From: DATAPE01 sp034667545
GTDB lineage: Bacteria > Actinomycetota > CADDZG01 > WHSQ01
Assembly (NCBI GenBank): GCA_034667545.1
Contig: JAXDJR010000033.1
Location: 1-30,284 of the forward strand
Direction of reading: 5' to 3'
Length of the DNA: 30,284 nt
Program-made: the position numbers and the translations under genes
Shown: in pieces, positions 7,499-15,691 of the stretch
Layout: the number at the start of each line of letters is the position of its first letter
Numbering within the stretch: the stretch's first letter is position 1
The notes under the pieces: generated by a model
Seen by the model: the letters and a program-made list of their open reading frames with translations, nothing else
Database searches by the model: none
What the model was told of the DNA's origin: nothing

Positions 7499-7765
7499 AG
7501 AGGGTCATCGAACGTGACCCGAGCCTCCCCCGCCTTCAAGCTACCTTTCCCGGGGGGCCGGAGAGGGCAACTTCGGAAATCTGCGGTCATATCGAGGCTT
7601 TCTGGTTGCGCCTAGGGGACTGATCGCATACTCGTCTGCCCAAAACCTGTGGTCCACGTGGTGCTCGTGGTCCATTTCTGGACCACATGGACCACATGGA
7701 CCAATGGGTTTTGCGCCGTCATCGTGGACGGTTCCGTTCGAGATCGTGGTGCATTGGATCTTTGG
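7499..7765. other. Intergenic region holding a large hairpin, otherwise no gene seen
   Basis: About 267 nt separate the end of the GT-C-like membrane gene from the R2lox-like gene, both on the minus strand. Apart from the 75-nt hairpin at 7639-7713 I see no coding sequence with family similarity. Short open frames here encode low-complexity VVHVVLVV or WTTWTTW strings that come from the repeat. A promoter for the R2lox operon should lie in 7478-7640, but I could not pick a convincing -35/-10 pair. Confidence 0.6.
7639..7713. repeat. Long imperfect inverted repeat built from GTGGTCCAn units (hairpin, possible terminator)
   Basis: The left arm (7639-7674) and right arm (7679-7713) are imperfect inverted copies separated by a 4-nt TTTC loop. 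The inner 24 bp (GGTCCAcGTGGTgctcGTGGTCCA against GGTCCAtGTGGTccatGTGGTCCA) differ at about four positions. The outer edges CCAAAACC and GGGTTTTG also pair. Each arm is itself a short tandem repeat of a roughly 9-nt GTGGTCCAn unit. It follows the membrane-protein gene end by about 55 nt on the minus strand, so it could act as a terminator or mRNA-stabilising stem, although no U-tract is present. Confidence 0.6.
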
Positions 7766-9667
7766 CTAGGTTTTGACCAGGACGTACTCGACGCCCTGGT
7801 ACAGGCCGCGCGCCAGGACGGGGGCCGGGCCCATCTCGTCGGCGGGTGCCACCGTGAAGTCCGGACGGAAGCCACCCTTGGCCATCTGCTGGTCCCAGCG
7901 CGTTGCCAGATCCATGAACCGGATGCGCAGGTCGTTCTTCCGCAGGGTGGGTTCGTCGAAGCGGGCCAAGCGTGCGCCGGAGAAGGAAAAGAGGGAGAAG
8001 GCAAGGATGTTCGATCCATGGACGAGGACGACATCCGTGGGCCCGAGGTGGGCGGCAGCTTGGCGGACGAATCCATTGGGGGCGAAGTCGGGTGACCCAA
8101 AGATGAATCCCTTGTCGTAGGTCGGCATGAGACGGGCTAACCGGATCGAGGCGAGCGCTGGAGATGCCACTCCGACCACCGTGACCGCAAGGACGAGACC
8201 GAGGGCCACGACGCGCGTCCGCTGTCGCAACCACGAGAACCCCGCGGCGGCTGCCACCCCCGCCAGCGCGGCCCCCAGGAGGTGTGCGGGGGGCCACACC
8301 CGGCCCTGATACAGCAAGGTCCGGTTGCCGGCCACATGCCAGTGGAACGCGGGCCGGGCCAAGGCCACCGCCATCAAGAGGGCGCTCGCCGCGGCGAACG
8401 CCACGAGGGTGTTGGAACCGGGGGTGCGGCGTACCACGAAGAAGACGATTCCGGCCGCGGCGGCCGGGGCCAGCAAACCCCACGAGGCCAGACCTTGCGA
8501 GAGAGCCCATTCCGTTCCGACGTGTGGAGTCACGTTCACGAACCCGCCATAGCGCAGGTAGTCCGCGACGACGGGCCCGGCCCACAGCGCGAACACGACG
8601 CCGGCTGATGCCATGAAGGCGATCCATAGCCGGATCTTGAAGCCGCGCGGCGCCACGATCGCGGCCGCGGTCAGCCACACCAGGAAGGTCACGAACAGAG
8701 GCACCGAGATCAATCCCGTGATCCCGCCTGCGATCCCCGCAGCAAGAGCAAACCTGAAGCTCGCCTGGTGACGCCAATCATCGCCAGGCCTAGCTCTACT
8801 GGCCCAGGCGGCAGCGAGCACTGAAAAAAGGGCCGCGGCGGCAAGTGTTATGAGGCCGAGCTCGCGAGGGAGAGCGGGGGGGAACAGCTCGTACACCGCG
8901 TTGGGTGACGCGACCACGAGGTCTGCCCCGTGGTGAGCTTGCGAGGGCGACGCGGCGAACACAGCGCCGTGTGCCGAGACCCAGCCCCACCCCCCGATGA
9001 GGCTCACGGCTCCTGCCGCGAACCAGCCTGCGTCGCGTCTCAGTCTGCGTGCGAGACAGGCAGCCGACAAGGGAAGCCCGAGTAAGAACAAGATGTGGGT
9101 AGCGTCGAGCGCCACCAGCGTGGAAGAGCCTGGGATCAATCGCACCAGGGTGGCGAGCAAAGCGTGATAGCCCCATGGGTACGCGTTCCTCGCGAACTCG
9201 GGAGCCGGACCGGTCGGGATCGCCTGGCCGTGGAGCAGCTGCTCGGTCCACCCAAGGTGCCACTGCGGATCTCCCAGCCGCGCCCCCGATCCCGCCAGCA
9301 CCGCCGGAGTCATGTAGAGCACAAGCAGCACCAACAGGAAAGCTGCGACCGGTCCCCACGGAACCTTGCGGGGCCACATCCGCCGGCGCGCCCCCATTGC
9401 CACTACGACCACGCCTGCAGCGGTGATGATGCCCGGCAGCCCGAAGATCGCGCCTCCCGTGATCAGGTTGCCGACCATCGCGACCACGGCAAAACCGAAG
9501 AGGCCGACGAGTGCGATCAGCGCTCGCTCCGGCAAGCCGAATTCGCCGGCAGCTTGCGGGAAGGTACGCAGAAGCCACCTGTGCAGGGCCCACTCTCCGA
9601 CGACCCAGCCGACCGCGCCAGAGACGATGACCTGCAAGGCCAGCTCGACGAGCTCGCCGTAGCTCAC
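7766..9667 (-). CDS. Large polytopic membrane protein, GT-C-glycosyltransferase-like
   Basis: The 633-residue protein has roughly a dozen hydrophobic helices and a soluble C-terminal tail of about 100 residues. After the third or fourth helix it shows LGDPQWHLGWTEQLLHG (131-147), followed by NAYPWGYHALLA (161-172). An acidic residue, a histidine and a YPxGxH motif in this first large outer loop are typical of actinobacterial DUF6541-like and GT-C-fold proteins that use polyprenyl-phosphate sugars. Transfer of a sugar to a cell-envelope acceptor is inferred, not shown. The GTG start overlaps the stop of the biotin carboxylase gene as GTGA, so it is translated as the last gene of the acyl-CoA carboxylase operon, an odd place for an envelope enzyme. 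The hairpin at 7639-7713 follows. Confidence 0.7.
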   Translation of the reverse strand: MSYGELVELALQVIVSGAVGWVVGEWALHRWLLRTFPQAAGEFGLPERALIALVGLFGFAVVAMVGNLITGGAIFGLPGIITAAGVVVVAMGARRRMWPRKVPWGPVAAFLLVLLVLYMTPAVLAGSGARLGDPQWHLGWTEQLLHGQAIPTGPAPEFARNAYPWGYHALLATLVRLIPGSSTLVALDATHILFLLGLPLSAACLARRLRRDAGWFAAGAVSLIGGWGWVSAHGAVFAASPSQAHHGADLVVASPNAVYELFPPALPRELGLITLAAAALFSVLAAAWASRARPGDDWRHQASFRFALAAGIAGGITGLISVPLFVTFLVWLTAAAIVAPRGFKIRLWIAFMASAGVVFALWAGPVVADYLRYGGFVNVTPHVGTEWALSQGLASWGLLAPAAAAGIVFFVVRRTPGSNTLVAFAAASALLMAVALARPAFHWHVAGNRTLLYQGRVWPPAHLLGAALAGVAAAAGFSWLRQRTRVVALGLVLAVTVVGVASPALASIRLARLMPTYDKGFIFGSPDFAPNGFVRQAAAHLGPTDVVLVHGSNILAFSLFSFSGARLARFDEPTLRKNDLRIRFMDLATRWDQQMAKGGFRPDFTVAPADEMGPAPVLARGLYQGVEYVLVKT

Positions 9668-11340
9668 GCGATCACTGCAAGCAGCTGGCCCGCCACGACG
9701 CTGTCACCCAGGTCGACGCGCAGACTCACGCTGCCTTCCTGATCGGCATCGATAGTCGTCTCCATCTTCATCGCCTCGAGCACGATCAGGGGATCGCCTG
9801 CCTTCACGGTGTCACCGTCCGTTACCCACAGCTTCAGCACAGTGCCTTGCATAGGCGCGATGACGTGTCCCGCCGAGACTGCGCCCGACACCGCAGCAGT
9901 TGCGGAGTCCGACATCGCAGGATTCCAGAGACTCACCGGACGGCCATCGACTAGCAACACGCCCTCTGGTTGTGGCGCGTCGGTCGTCTGCGCCAGAAGC
10001 GAGTCGAGCACACCGGTCTCTTCGACGGTGGTGGTCGTGTGCGAGCCCTCGACGAACGACGGCTCTCGCAACAAGAGTTCGTGCGCCGCGACCGTTGATC
10101 CGACCCCCACGATCTCCATCTCGCGCAAAGCTCGAAGCATGCGCTTTCTGGCTTCTTCACGGTTCGACCCGTGGCAGATGACCTTGGCGAGCAAGGAGTC
10201 ATAGGCAGCCGGGAGTTGGTCGCCGGGCCCGTAGCCAGAGTCGACCCGCACGCCCGGCCCGGAGGGCTCGACGTAGCGGATCAGCTTTCCGGGCGTCGGC
10301 GCGAACCCACGCCCGGGGTCCTCGGCGTTGATGCGGCATTCGATCGCATGGCCGCGTCCACTCAGATCGGATTGAACGAAGCCGAGCTCATCGCCTGCGG
10401 CGATCAGAAGTTGGGCGGCAACCAGATCTACGCCGAAAACCTCCTCGGTGACGGTGTGCTCAACCTGCAGTCGCGCGTTCACCTCGAGGAAATAGAAGTC
10501 GGAGCCGTCGACGAGCATCTCCACTGTGCCGGCATTCACATAACCCACCGCCTTGGCGAGAGCTACGGCAGCGTGCCCCATGTCTGCAGCTCGTTCTGAC
10601 AGCCGCGGGGGCGGGGTTTCTTCCACGAGCTTCTGGTGCCGGCGTTGTAGCGAGCAATCGCGCACCCCTAACCACAACGCGTCATCCGGGCCTGCCGCCA
10701 GGATCTGAACCTCGAGATGCTTCGGCGAGTCCAGGTAGCGCTCGACGTAAACCCTGTCATCACCGAAATAGGCCTGCGCTTCACGGCGCGCTCCCGCGAA
10801 CGCCTCGTCTACCTCGTCGGCATCTCTGGCCACCTTCAGCCCCCGGCCCCCACCGCCGCCCGCCGCCTTCACGGCTATCGGGTAGCCGTGCTCGGCCGCA
10901 AAGTTGAGCACCACGGCGGGATCCTCAACCGGCTCCAGGAGTCCGGGCACGACCGGTACGCCGGCAGACTCTGCGATCCGCCGAGCCGAGATCTTGTCCC
11001 CGACCGCCCGAAGCACTTCCGGCGGAGGCCCTATCCACACCAGCCCGGCAGCGATCACTGCCTCCGCGAAGGATGGGTTCTCGGATAGGAACCCATAGCC
11101 CGGGTGGATCGCCTCGGCCCCCGATGCCCCTGCAGCATCCACGAGGGCCGGGATATTCAGGTAGGTGTCCGCCGAGGCGGTTCCGGGCAGCTGTAGAGCA
11201 TCGTCCGCCAGGCGGGTGTGACGAGCTCCCTCATCTGCGTCCGAGTAGACCGCAACAGTGGCAACGCCCAGGTCCTTGCACGTGCGTGCAACGCGGACGG
11301 CGATCTCGGCGCGGTTCGCGATCAAGACCTTCGAGAACAC
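9664..11340 (-). CDS. Acyl-CoA carboxylase alpha subunit (biotin carboxylase + biotin carboxyl carrier domain), probably 3-methylcrotonyl-CoA type
   Basis: The 558-residue protein carboxylates its own biotin using ATP and bicarbonate and hands the carboxyl group to a beta subunit. The biotin carboxylase N-domain begins FSKVLIANRAEIAVRV. The ATP-grasp glycine loop is AAGGGGGRGLK (159-169), and the catalytic region includes RDCSLQRRHQK (227-237) and EVNARLQVEH (286-295). The C-terminal carrier domain holds the biotin acceptor K525 in EAMKMET. The linker between domains is short and the total length is below the typical ~660 residues of MCC alpha chains, closer to compact actinobacterial enzymes. 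The GTG start lies 3 nt after the lyase stop, and the gene overlaps the membrane-protein start (GTGA). Clustering with beta subunit, hydratase and lyase argues for methylcrotonyl-CoA; propionyl- or geranyl-CoA cannot be excluded. Confidence 0.9.
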   Translation of the reverse strand: MFSKVLIANRAEIAVRVARTCKDLGVATVAVYSDADEGARHTRLADDALQLPGTASADTYLNIPALVDAAGASGAEAIHPGYGFLSENPSFAEAVIAAGLVWIGPPPEVLRAVGDKISARRIAESAGVPVVPGLLEPVEDPAVVLNFAAEHGYPIAVKAAGGGGGRGLKVARDADEVDEAFAGARREAQAYFGDDRVYVERYLDSPKHLEVQILAAGPDDALWLGVRDCSLQRRHQKLVEETPPPRLSERAADMGHAAVALAKAVGYVNAGTVEMLVDGSDFYFLEVNARLQVEHTVTEEVFGVDLVAAQLLIAAGDELGFVQSDLSGRGHAIECRINAEDPGRGFAPTPGKLIRYVEPSGPGVRVDSGYGPGDQLPAAYDSLLAKVICHGSNREEARKRMLRALREMEIVGVGSTVAAHELLLREPSFVEGSHTTTTVEETGVLDSLLAQTTDAPQPEGVLLVDGRPVSLWNPAMSDSATAAVSGAVSAGHVIAPMQGTVLKLWVTDGDTVKAGDPLIVLEAMKMETTIDADQEGSVSLRVDLGDSVVAGQLLAVIA

Positions 11341-11343
11341 CCG

Positions 11344-12285
11344 TCACTCCATCTCTGCGCCGGCGCCTGCCGCCGCACGCAGGCGGGGGCCGGCTTTGAG
11401 AACCTTGCTCGGGAGGTCAGCTCCCACGATCTCCTGCGCGATGAGGGCTGCGCCGAGCAGCGCGTCCAGGTCGATGCCCGTCGCGACCCCCATGTCTTCG
11501 AGCATGTGCACGAGATCCTCGGTGGCGATGTTGCCCGTCGCACCCTGGGCGAAGGGGCTGCCGCCCATGCCTCCGACGGAAGCGTCGAAATAATCGATCC
11601 CCGCTCCGAGAGCCGTAACGACGTTGGCCAGACCGGTGCCACGAGTGTCGTGGAAGTGCATGTTCATGACCAGCTTCGGCACCGAGCTCCGCACGGCCTC
11701 AACGACCTCGAGAACGCGCCGCGGCGTCGCCATACCCGTCGTGTCGCCGTAGGAGATCACTCCGATGCCCTCCTCAACCATCCACCTGGTCAGTTCAGCG
11801 ACCCGTGCCGGAGGCACATCGCCTTCGTAGGGACATCCGAATGCTGTGGAGATGGTGCCCTCGACCGGGATCCCGGCATCGGCCGCGACAGACACCACAT
11901 CCGCAACGTCGGCCTTCGACTCCATCACCTTCTTGCCGACGTTCCTGAGGTTGTAGGAGTCGCTCGCGGCGATGAACACCTGCAAGCCGTCAACGCCGCA
12001 CTCTGCTGCTATCTCGGCCCCCTTGCGGTTCGGCACAAGTGCGGAATAGAAGACCGCGGGATTCCTATCGATCCGTTGCCAGACGTCGCGAGCATCGGCC
12101 ATCTGCGGGATGGCTTTGGGCGATACGAAAGACACTGCCTCGATGAGGCGGACGCCGGTGCGACTGAGCGCATCGATGAGCCGCACTTTTTCGTCGGTCG
12201 ACACCTGCACTTTTTCGCTCTGGATGCCGTCCCGCGGTCCCACTTCGCGGATCCGGACCGCGGAAGGCATCACCGGTTGTGCCAC
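11344..12285 (-). CDS. HMG-CoA lyase-like (HMGL/DRE-TIM family) protein with Cys-to-Ser active-loop change
   Basis: The 313-residue TIM-barrel protein aligns over its full length with hydroxymethylglutaryl-CoA lyase, which splits HMG-CoA into acetyl-CoA and acetoacetate in the last step of leucine breakdown. Metal and catalytic residues are present: R18-D19 in REVGPRDG, E49 (LIEAVSFV), H210 and H212 (MHFHDTRG), and N252. The signature loop reads SVGGMGGSPFAQGATGNIATED, so S243 occupies the place of the catalytic cysteine (human C266; the nine-residue spacing to the Asn ligand is kept). The AGC codon is clear in the sequence. Activity may be reduced or the substrate changed. The start is ambiguous: GTG at 12285 overlaps the hydratase by 16 nt, whereas ATG at 12270 would form a TGATG junction with its stop. 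Confidence 0.85.
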   Translation of the reverse strand: MAQPVMPSAVRIREVGPRDGIQSEKVQVSTDEKVRLIDALSRTGVRLIEAVSFVSPKAIPQMADARDVWQRIDRNPAVFYSALVPNRKGAEIAAECGVDGLQVFIAASDSYNLRNVGKKVMESKADVADVVSVAADAGIPVEGTISTAFGCPYEGDVPPARVAELTRWMVEEGIGVISYGDTTGMATPRRVLEVVEAVRSSVPKLVMNMHFHDTRGTGLANVVTALGAGIDYFDASVGGMGGSPFAQGATGNIATEDLVHMLEDMGVATGIDLDALLGAALIAQEIVGADLPSKVLKAGPRLRAAAGAGAEME

Positions 12286-13064
12286 TGCGGGTCGCGCTTC
12301 TCATTGAACGCGGCGATGCCCTCGCGGCGATCTTCGCTTGCGATCACGACCTGCCACGCGTCGTGCTCGAGCTCGATTGCCTCTTCGAGTCCAAGTCCGA
12401 AACCTTGATCGACGGCGCGCTTCGCCTCGCGCAACGCGATGGGCGAAGCGCGGCAGAGCTCGTCGGCCAGCTCAAGGCTGCGCCGCTCGAGCTCCTCGCG
12501 CCGAGTCACCTCAGCAACGATCCCCAGCCTCTGCGCCTCGGATGCGTCGATCCTGCGGGTGCGGAAGATCAGCTCCTTCGCTCGTCCTGTTCCTACCTTG
12601 CGAGCCAGCAATTGAGTACCGCCACCCGCCGGGAGCAGCCCGACCCGCGGTTCGGGCAGCGCGAACTTCGTGCCCTCTGCCGCAACCACGAGGTCGCAGG
12701 ACAGAGCCAGCTCGAACCCACCGCCCAGTGCGAAGCCGAAGGTGCTGGCGATGGACGGCTGCGGCAGCTCGCGGATAGCTTGAAACATCTCCCGCACGTG
12801 GGCGCGGTTCTCGTAGAAGTCGTCGAGCGAGAACCCACCTCGCTCCTTGAGGTCTGCGCCCACGCAGAACGCCTTTGGTCCGGCGGCTTGCAGCAGGACC
12901 ACCCAGGCATCGTTGTCCGCGGCTACCTCCCGGAAGGCTGCGGCAAGCTCCTGCACCATGACATCGGAGAGCGCGTTGAGAGCTTCGGAACGCTCGAGCG
13001 TGATGATCTCGACGCGGCCCTCACGCCGCCGTCCGACGAAGGACACTTCGCTAGCTTCGGTCAA
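12270..13064 (-). CDS. Enoyl-CoA hydratase/isomerase family, candidate 3-methylglutaconyl-CoA hydratase
   Basis: This 264-residue crotonase-fold protein has both catalytic glutamates of true hydratases. E118 lies in GGGFELALSCD and E138 in ALPEPRVGLLPAGGGTQ, 20 residues apart as in rat enoyl-CoA hydratase. The oxyanion-hole segments are FCVGADLKE (66-74) and GFALGGG (110-116). Placed between a carboxylase beta subunit and an HMG-CoA-lyase-like gene, it would hydrate 3-methylglutaconyl-CoA to HMG-CoA; general beta-oxidation is the alternative. The start used is TTG at 13064, which overlaps the carboxylase stop as TTGA; a GTG at 13046 is possible. Confidence 0.88.
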   Translation of the reverse strand: MTEASEVSFVGRRREGRVEIITLERSEALNALSDVMVQELAAAFREVAADNDAWVVLLQAAGPKAFCVGADLKERGGFSLDDFYENRAHVREMFQAIRELPQPSIASTFGFALGGGFELALSCDLVVAAEGTKFALPEPRVGLLPAGGGTQLLARKVGTGRAKELIFRTRRIDASEAQRLGIVAEVTRREELERRSLELADELCRASPIALREAKRAVDQGFGLGLEEAIELEHDAWQVVIASEDRREGIAAFNEKRDPQWHNR

Positions 13065-14605
13065 ACGGGCGGAACCCCATGCCGGCGATCGGAGAAATGG
13101 CGGTCCTTGCGAGCCGCGAGATCCAGCCGGCGCACCAGCTCACTGCGGAGCTGATCGGGCTCGATCACCGCGTCGATCACATTCTCGGAGGCGAGGTTCA
13201 TTACGTCGATGTCCTTTTCGAATTCGGCCCGGCGTTCGGCCACGAACCGCTCCCTTTCGCCCAGGTCTTCGATCGCTTCGATCTTGTTGAAGTAAACCGC
13301 GTTCACCGCAGGCTCGGGGCCCATGACCGCGATACGGGCGGTTGGCAGAGCGATCGTTGCATCTGGCTCGAAGCCCGGACCTGCCATGGCATACAAGCCC
13401 GCCCCGTAAGCCTTGCGCACCACTACGCAGATCTTTGGAACGGTGGCCTCGGAAACTGCAGTGATCATCTTGGCTCCGTGGCGAATGATGCCTTGGCGTT
13501 CGACCGCCGAACCGATCATGAAGCCCGGGACATCCGAAAGGAACACCAGAGGGATGTTGAAGGCGTCGCAGAGCCAGATGAAGCGCGCCGCCTTGTCGGC
13601 CGAATCCACGAACAGCACGCCGCCCTTGTGAGACGGCTGGTTCGCGACTACGCCGACCGGACCCCCCTCGATGCGTCCGAGACCCACGATCAGCTCGGGA
13701 GCGAAGCTGGGCTTGATCTCGAAAAAGGAAGCTTCGTCCACCACGCCGGCCACGACCCCATACATGTCGAAGGCACGGCTCTCGTCGGCGGGGATCAGCG
13801 ACGCGAGCGAACCGGTGAAGCCGGGACGCCGGCTCTCTGTGCGCGGGGCGTTGTCGCGCCAGCTCTGCCCGAAGTAGCCAAGGTATGCGCGAGCGGCTTC
13901 GATCGCAGCCTTGTCGTCGGGAACGAGCAGATCGCCGCATCCGGATACCTCGCAATGCATCCGGGCCCCGCCCATCTCTTCCAGAGTGACCTTCTCGCCG
14001 ATGACCTCTTGAGCCATCCGGGGTGAGCCGAGGTACATCGAAGCGTTGCCCTCGACCATGAAAACGACATCACAGAAGGCAGGGATGTAGGCGCCGCCCG
14101 CCGCCGAGGGCCCGAACAAGCAGCAGACCTGCGGCACCTTGCCGGACGCCTGCACCTGGTTGTAGAAGATCTTCCCGGCGCCGCGGCGCCCGGGAAAGAG
14201 ATCGACTTGATCGGTGATCCTGGCTCCTGCCGAGTCGACCAGGTACACGAGCGGATGCTCGTGACGGCGGGCGAGCTCGATGATGCGGATGATCTTCTCA
14301 ACAGTTCGGGCCCCCCACGAGCCCGCTTTGACTGTCGAGTCGTTAGCCATCACTGCTACCGGCCGTCCGTCGATCGATCCAACACCGGTCACAACGCCGT
14401 CCGCCGGGAGATCGCCGGCCAGCGCGTTCACCAGGAGACCGTCTTCAGCGAAGCCTTCGGCAGAATCAAGCAGTAGCGACAGCCTGTCGCGCACGAAGAG
14501 TTTGCCTTGTGTCGCGAGCTTTTCGTGATACTTGGCAGCCCCGCCCGATCGGGCGCGCTTCAGTAGGGAACCGAGGTCTCCCGGCTCGGTGTCCGGTGTG
14601 GTCAT
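13061..14605 (-). CDS. Acyl-CoA carboxylase beta subunit (carboxyltransferase), probably 3-methylcrotonyl-CoA type
   Basis: The 514-residue protein is a full-length carboxyltransferase made of two crotonase-like halves. It moves CO2 from carboxybiotin to an acyl-CoA. The N-half oxyanion loop is FGPSAAGGAYIPA (164-176) and the C-half loop is KAYGAGLYAMAGPG (398-411). KYHEKLATQGKLFVRDRLSL near the start is the usual N-terminal motif. The segment VDSAGARITDQVDLFPGRRGAGKIF resembles methylcrotonyl-type subunits (in which DEVFPD precedes GRIFYNQ), but specificity is not settled by eye; the operon partners favour methylcrotonyl-CoA. The ATG overlaps the stop of the 61-aa ORF as ATGA, and its own stop overlaps the hydratase start. 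Confidence 0.9.
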   Translation of the reverse strand: MTTPDTEPGDLGSLLKRARSGGAAKYHEKLATQGKLFVRDRLSLLLDSAEGFAEDGLLVNALAGDLPADGVVTGVGSIDGRPVAVMANDSTVKAGSWGARTVEKIIRIIELARRHEHPLVYLVDSAGARITDQVDLFPGRRGAGKIFYNQVQASGKVPQVCCLFGPSAAGGAYIPAFCDVVFMVEGNASMYLGSPRMAQEVIGEKVTLEEMGGARMHCEVSGCGDLLVPDDKAAIEAARAYLGYFGQSWRDNAPRTESRRPGFTGSLASLIPADESRAFDMYGVVAGVVDEASFFEIKPSFAPELIVGLGRIEGGPVGVVANQPSHKGGVLFVDSADKAARFIWLCDAFNIPLVFLSDVPGFMIGSAVERQGIIRHGAKMITAVSEATVPKICVVVRKAYGAGLYAMAGPGFEPDATIALPTARIAVMGPEPAVNAVYFNKIEAIEDLGERERFVAERRAEFEKDIDVMNLASENVIDAVIEPDQLRSELVRRLDLAARKDRHFSDRRHGVPPV

Positions 14606-14787
14606 CGTCCTTTATTGAAGACGATCGAGGAGGCCTCGAAGGTGCGCGACTCCTCACCGCCTCTGCCGCCGCGAACCATCTGCCACAGCGACTTGCGGCT
14701 CTTGTCGCGCTCGAGCTGCGCGACCCGCAGCCTCTCGACCTGTCCGGCCACGCAGGACATATGGGAGATGTAGTTGATCTGCATCAT
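14602..14787 (-). CDS. Small 61-residue protein of unknown function, coupled to carboxylase beta
   Basis: I do not recognise this protein. It begins MMQINYISHMSCVAGQ, continues with a basic, probably helical middle (residues ~17-40, rich in Arg, Lys and Glu), and ends with a Gly/Glu-rich tail. Evidence that it is real: AGGAGGGAG lies 7 nt before the first ATG, the best ribosome site in the operon, and its stop overlaps the carboxylase start as ATGA. Small epsilon subunits (about 60-90 residues) accompany some actinobacterial acyl-CoA carboxylases, but I see no resemblance to the ones I know. It may be a new accessory subunit or a leader ORF that sets translation of the carboxylase. Its second or third codon could also serve as start. 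Confidence 0.6.
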   Translation of the reverse strand: MMQINYISHMSCVAGQVERLRVAQLERDKSRKSLWQMVRGGRGGEESRTFEASSIVFNKGR

Positions 14788-14857
14788 CTCGATCTCCCTC
14801 CTGGAGCGTGACACGGAGCGTGCCTTACCCTCCACGGTACTTGAAGCGGAGGCTTGA

Positions 14858-15691
14858 TTACGCCTCGGGGCTCGGTGCGGCGGCCCCCCGGGCACGCAGA
14901 TGCTCGATCTCGCCCACCTGGATCGGGATGTGGAAGCCGCCGGATGCCACTTCCAGGGCTCCGGAGGGCAGCAATCTGGTTGCGATCCCCTGCACCCTGG
15001 TCCCATCTACGCGGTGCACGATCACCTCTTGCCCCAGCACTTCCGAGCGCTCGCTCGCCCGACGGAGGAGCTCGACTGCCCCTCTCCCCGTCTCGACCAG
15101 GCCGTAGACGGCCTCGATCCTTTCGAGCGCGGCGGCGAGGAGCTGCGCCCGGTCGATGCTCGGGTCGCGCCCCACGCGGGTCAGCTCGGCACCGATGCTC
15201 GTCGCCGCAAGCCCTGAAGGCAAAGCTTCGTGCGGCGACACGTTTATGCCGATGCCTGCCACCGCGACGTCCACCCGATGCCCGGCAACCCGGCTCTCGA
15301 CCAGGATGCCCGCCAGCTTGCGCGTTTCGATCGTCACGTCGTTGGGCCATTTCAGCGTGACCGGCAGACCGGTGAGCGCCTCGATCGCTTCTGCACATGC
15401 GAGTCCAAGAGCCGTCGACACCAGCCCGAACACGTCTAGAGGAATGACGGGACGCAGGATCAATGAGAACTGCAGCGCGGTGCCCGGCTCGGAGAACCAG
15501 GTGCGACCGCGGCGGCCTCGTCCCTGGTTCTGATGGTCGGTTACAACGATGGCGCCGTGTGGCGCTCCCTCACGGGACCACTCCAGCGCTTCAGTATTGG
15601 TCGAGCCCACCTCGTCGAAGTACTTGAACGGGCTGCCGAAACGGCCTCGGAGCGCCAGCTCGATCACGTACTTGTTCAGGTCGACCGGCAC
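14858..15691 (-). CDS. birA: Biotin--[acetyl-CoA-carboxylase] ligase, monofunctional (no HTH)
   Basis: The 277-residue enzyme activates biotin with ATP and attaches it to the carrier lysine of carboxylases. The biotin/AMP loop GRGRRGRTW is at 57-65, KWPNDV at 114-119, and KLAGILVE with the conserved Lys at 125-132. A C-terminal SH3-like domain covers about 225-270. It lacks the N-terminal helix-turn-helix of E. coli-type BirA, so it should not be a DNA-binding repressor. Both carboxylase alpha chains in this window are likely clients. GTG at 15691 is chosen because it begins the conserved domain at normal spacing and TATCCT lies 6 nt upstream, a leaderless pattern. The open frame further upstream is antisense to the divergent carboxylase gene. 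A 70-nt gap separates it from the 61-aa ORF. Confidence 0.9.
   Translation of the reverse strand: MPVDLNKYVIELALRGRFGSPFKYFDEVGSTNTEALEWSREGAPHGAIVVTDHQNQGRGRRGRTWFSEPGTALQFSLILRPVIPLDVFGLVSTALGLACAEAIEALTGLPVTLKWPNDVTIETRKLAGILVESRVAGHRVDVAVAGIGINVSPHEALPSGLAATSIGAELTRVGRDPSIDRAQLLAAALERIEAVYGLVETGRGAVELLRRASERSEVLGQEVIVHRVDGTRVQGIATRLLPSGALEVASGGFHIPIQVGEIEHLRARGAAAPSPEA

Noticed and set aside
7639..7713. CRISPR-like array
   Set aside because: The units are about 9 nt, inverted rather than spaced by unique spacers, and no cas genes are near.
7719..9593. Two long minus-strand open frames (352 and 265 codons) within the membrane-protein gene
   Set aside because: Both are shadows of the 633-residue protein, whose hydrophobic helices and coupling to the upstream gene support it as the real product.
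14602..14787. Carboxylase epsilon subunit assignment for the 61-residue ORF
   Set aside because: Size and position fit, but none of the sequence features I associate with AccE/PccE are visible, so no name is given.
14858..15691. BirA acting as a biotin-operon repressor
   Set aside because: The N-terminal helix-turn-helix is absent; residues upstream of GTG 15691 are antisense to the carboxylase gene.
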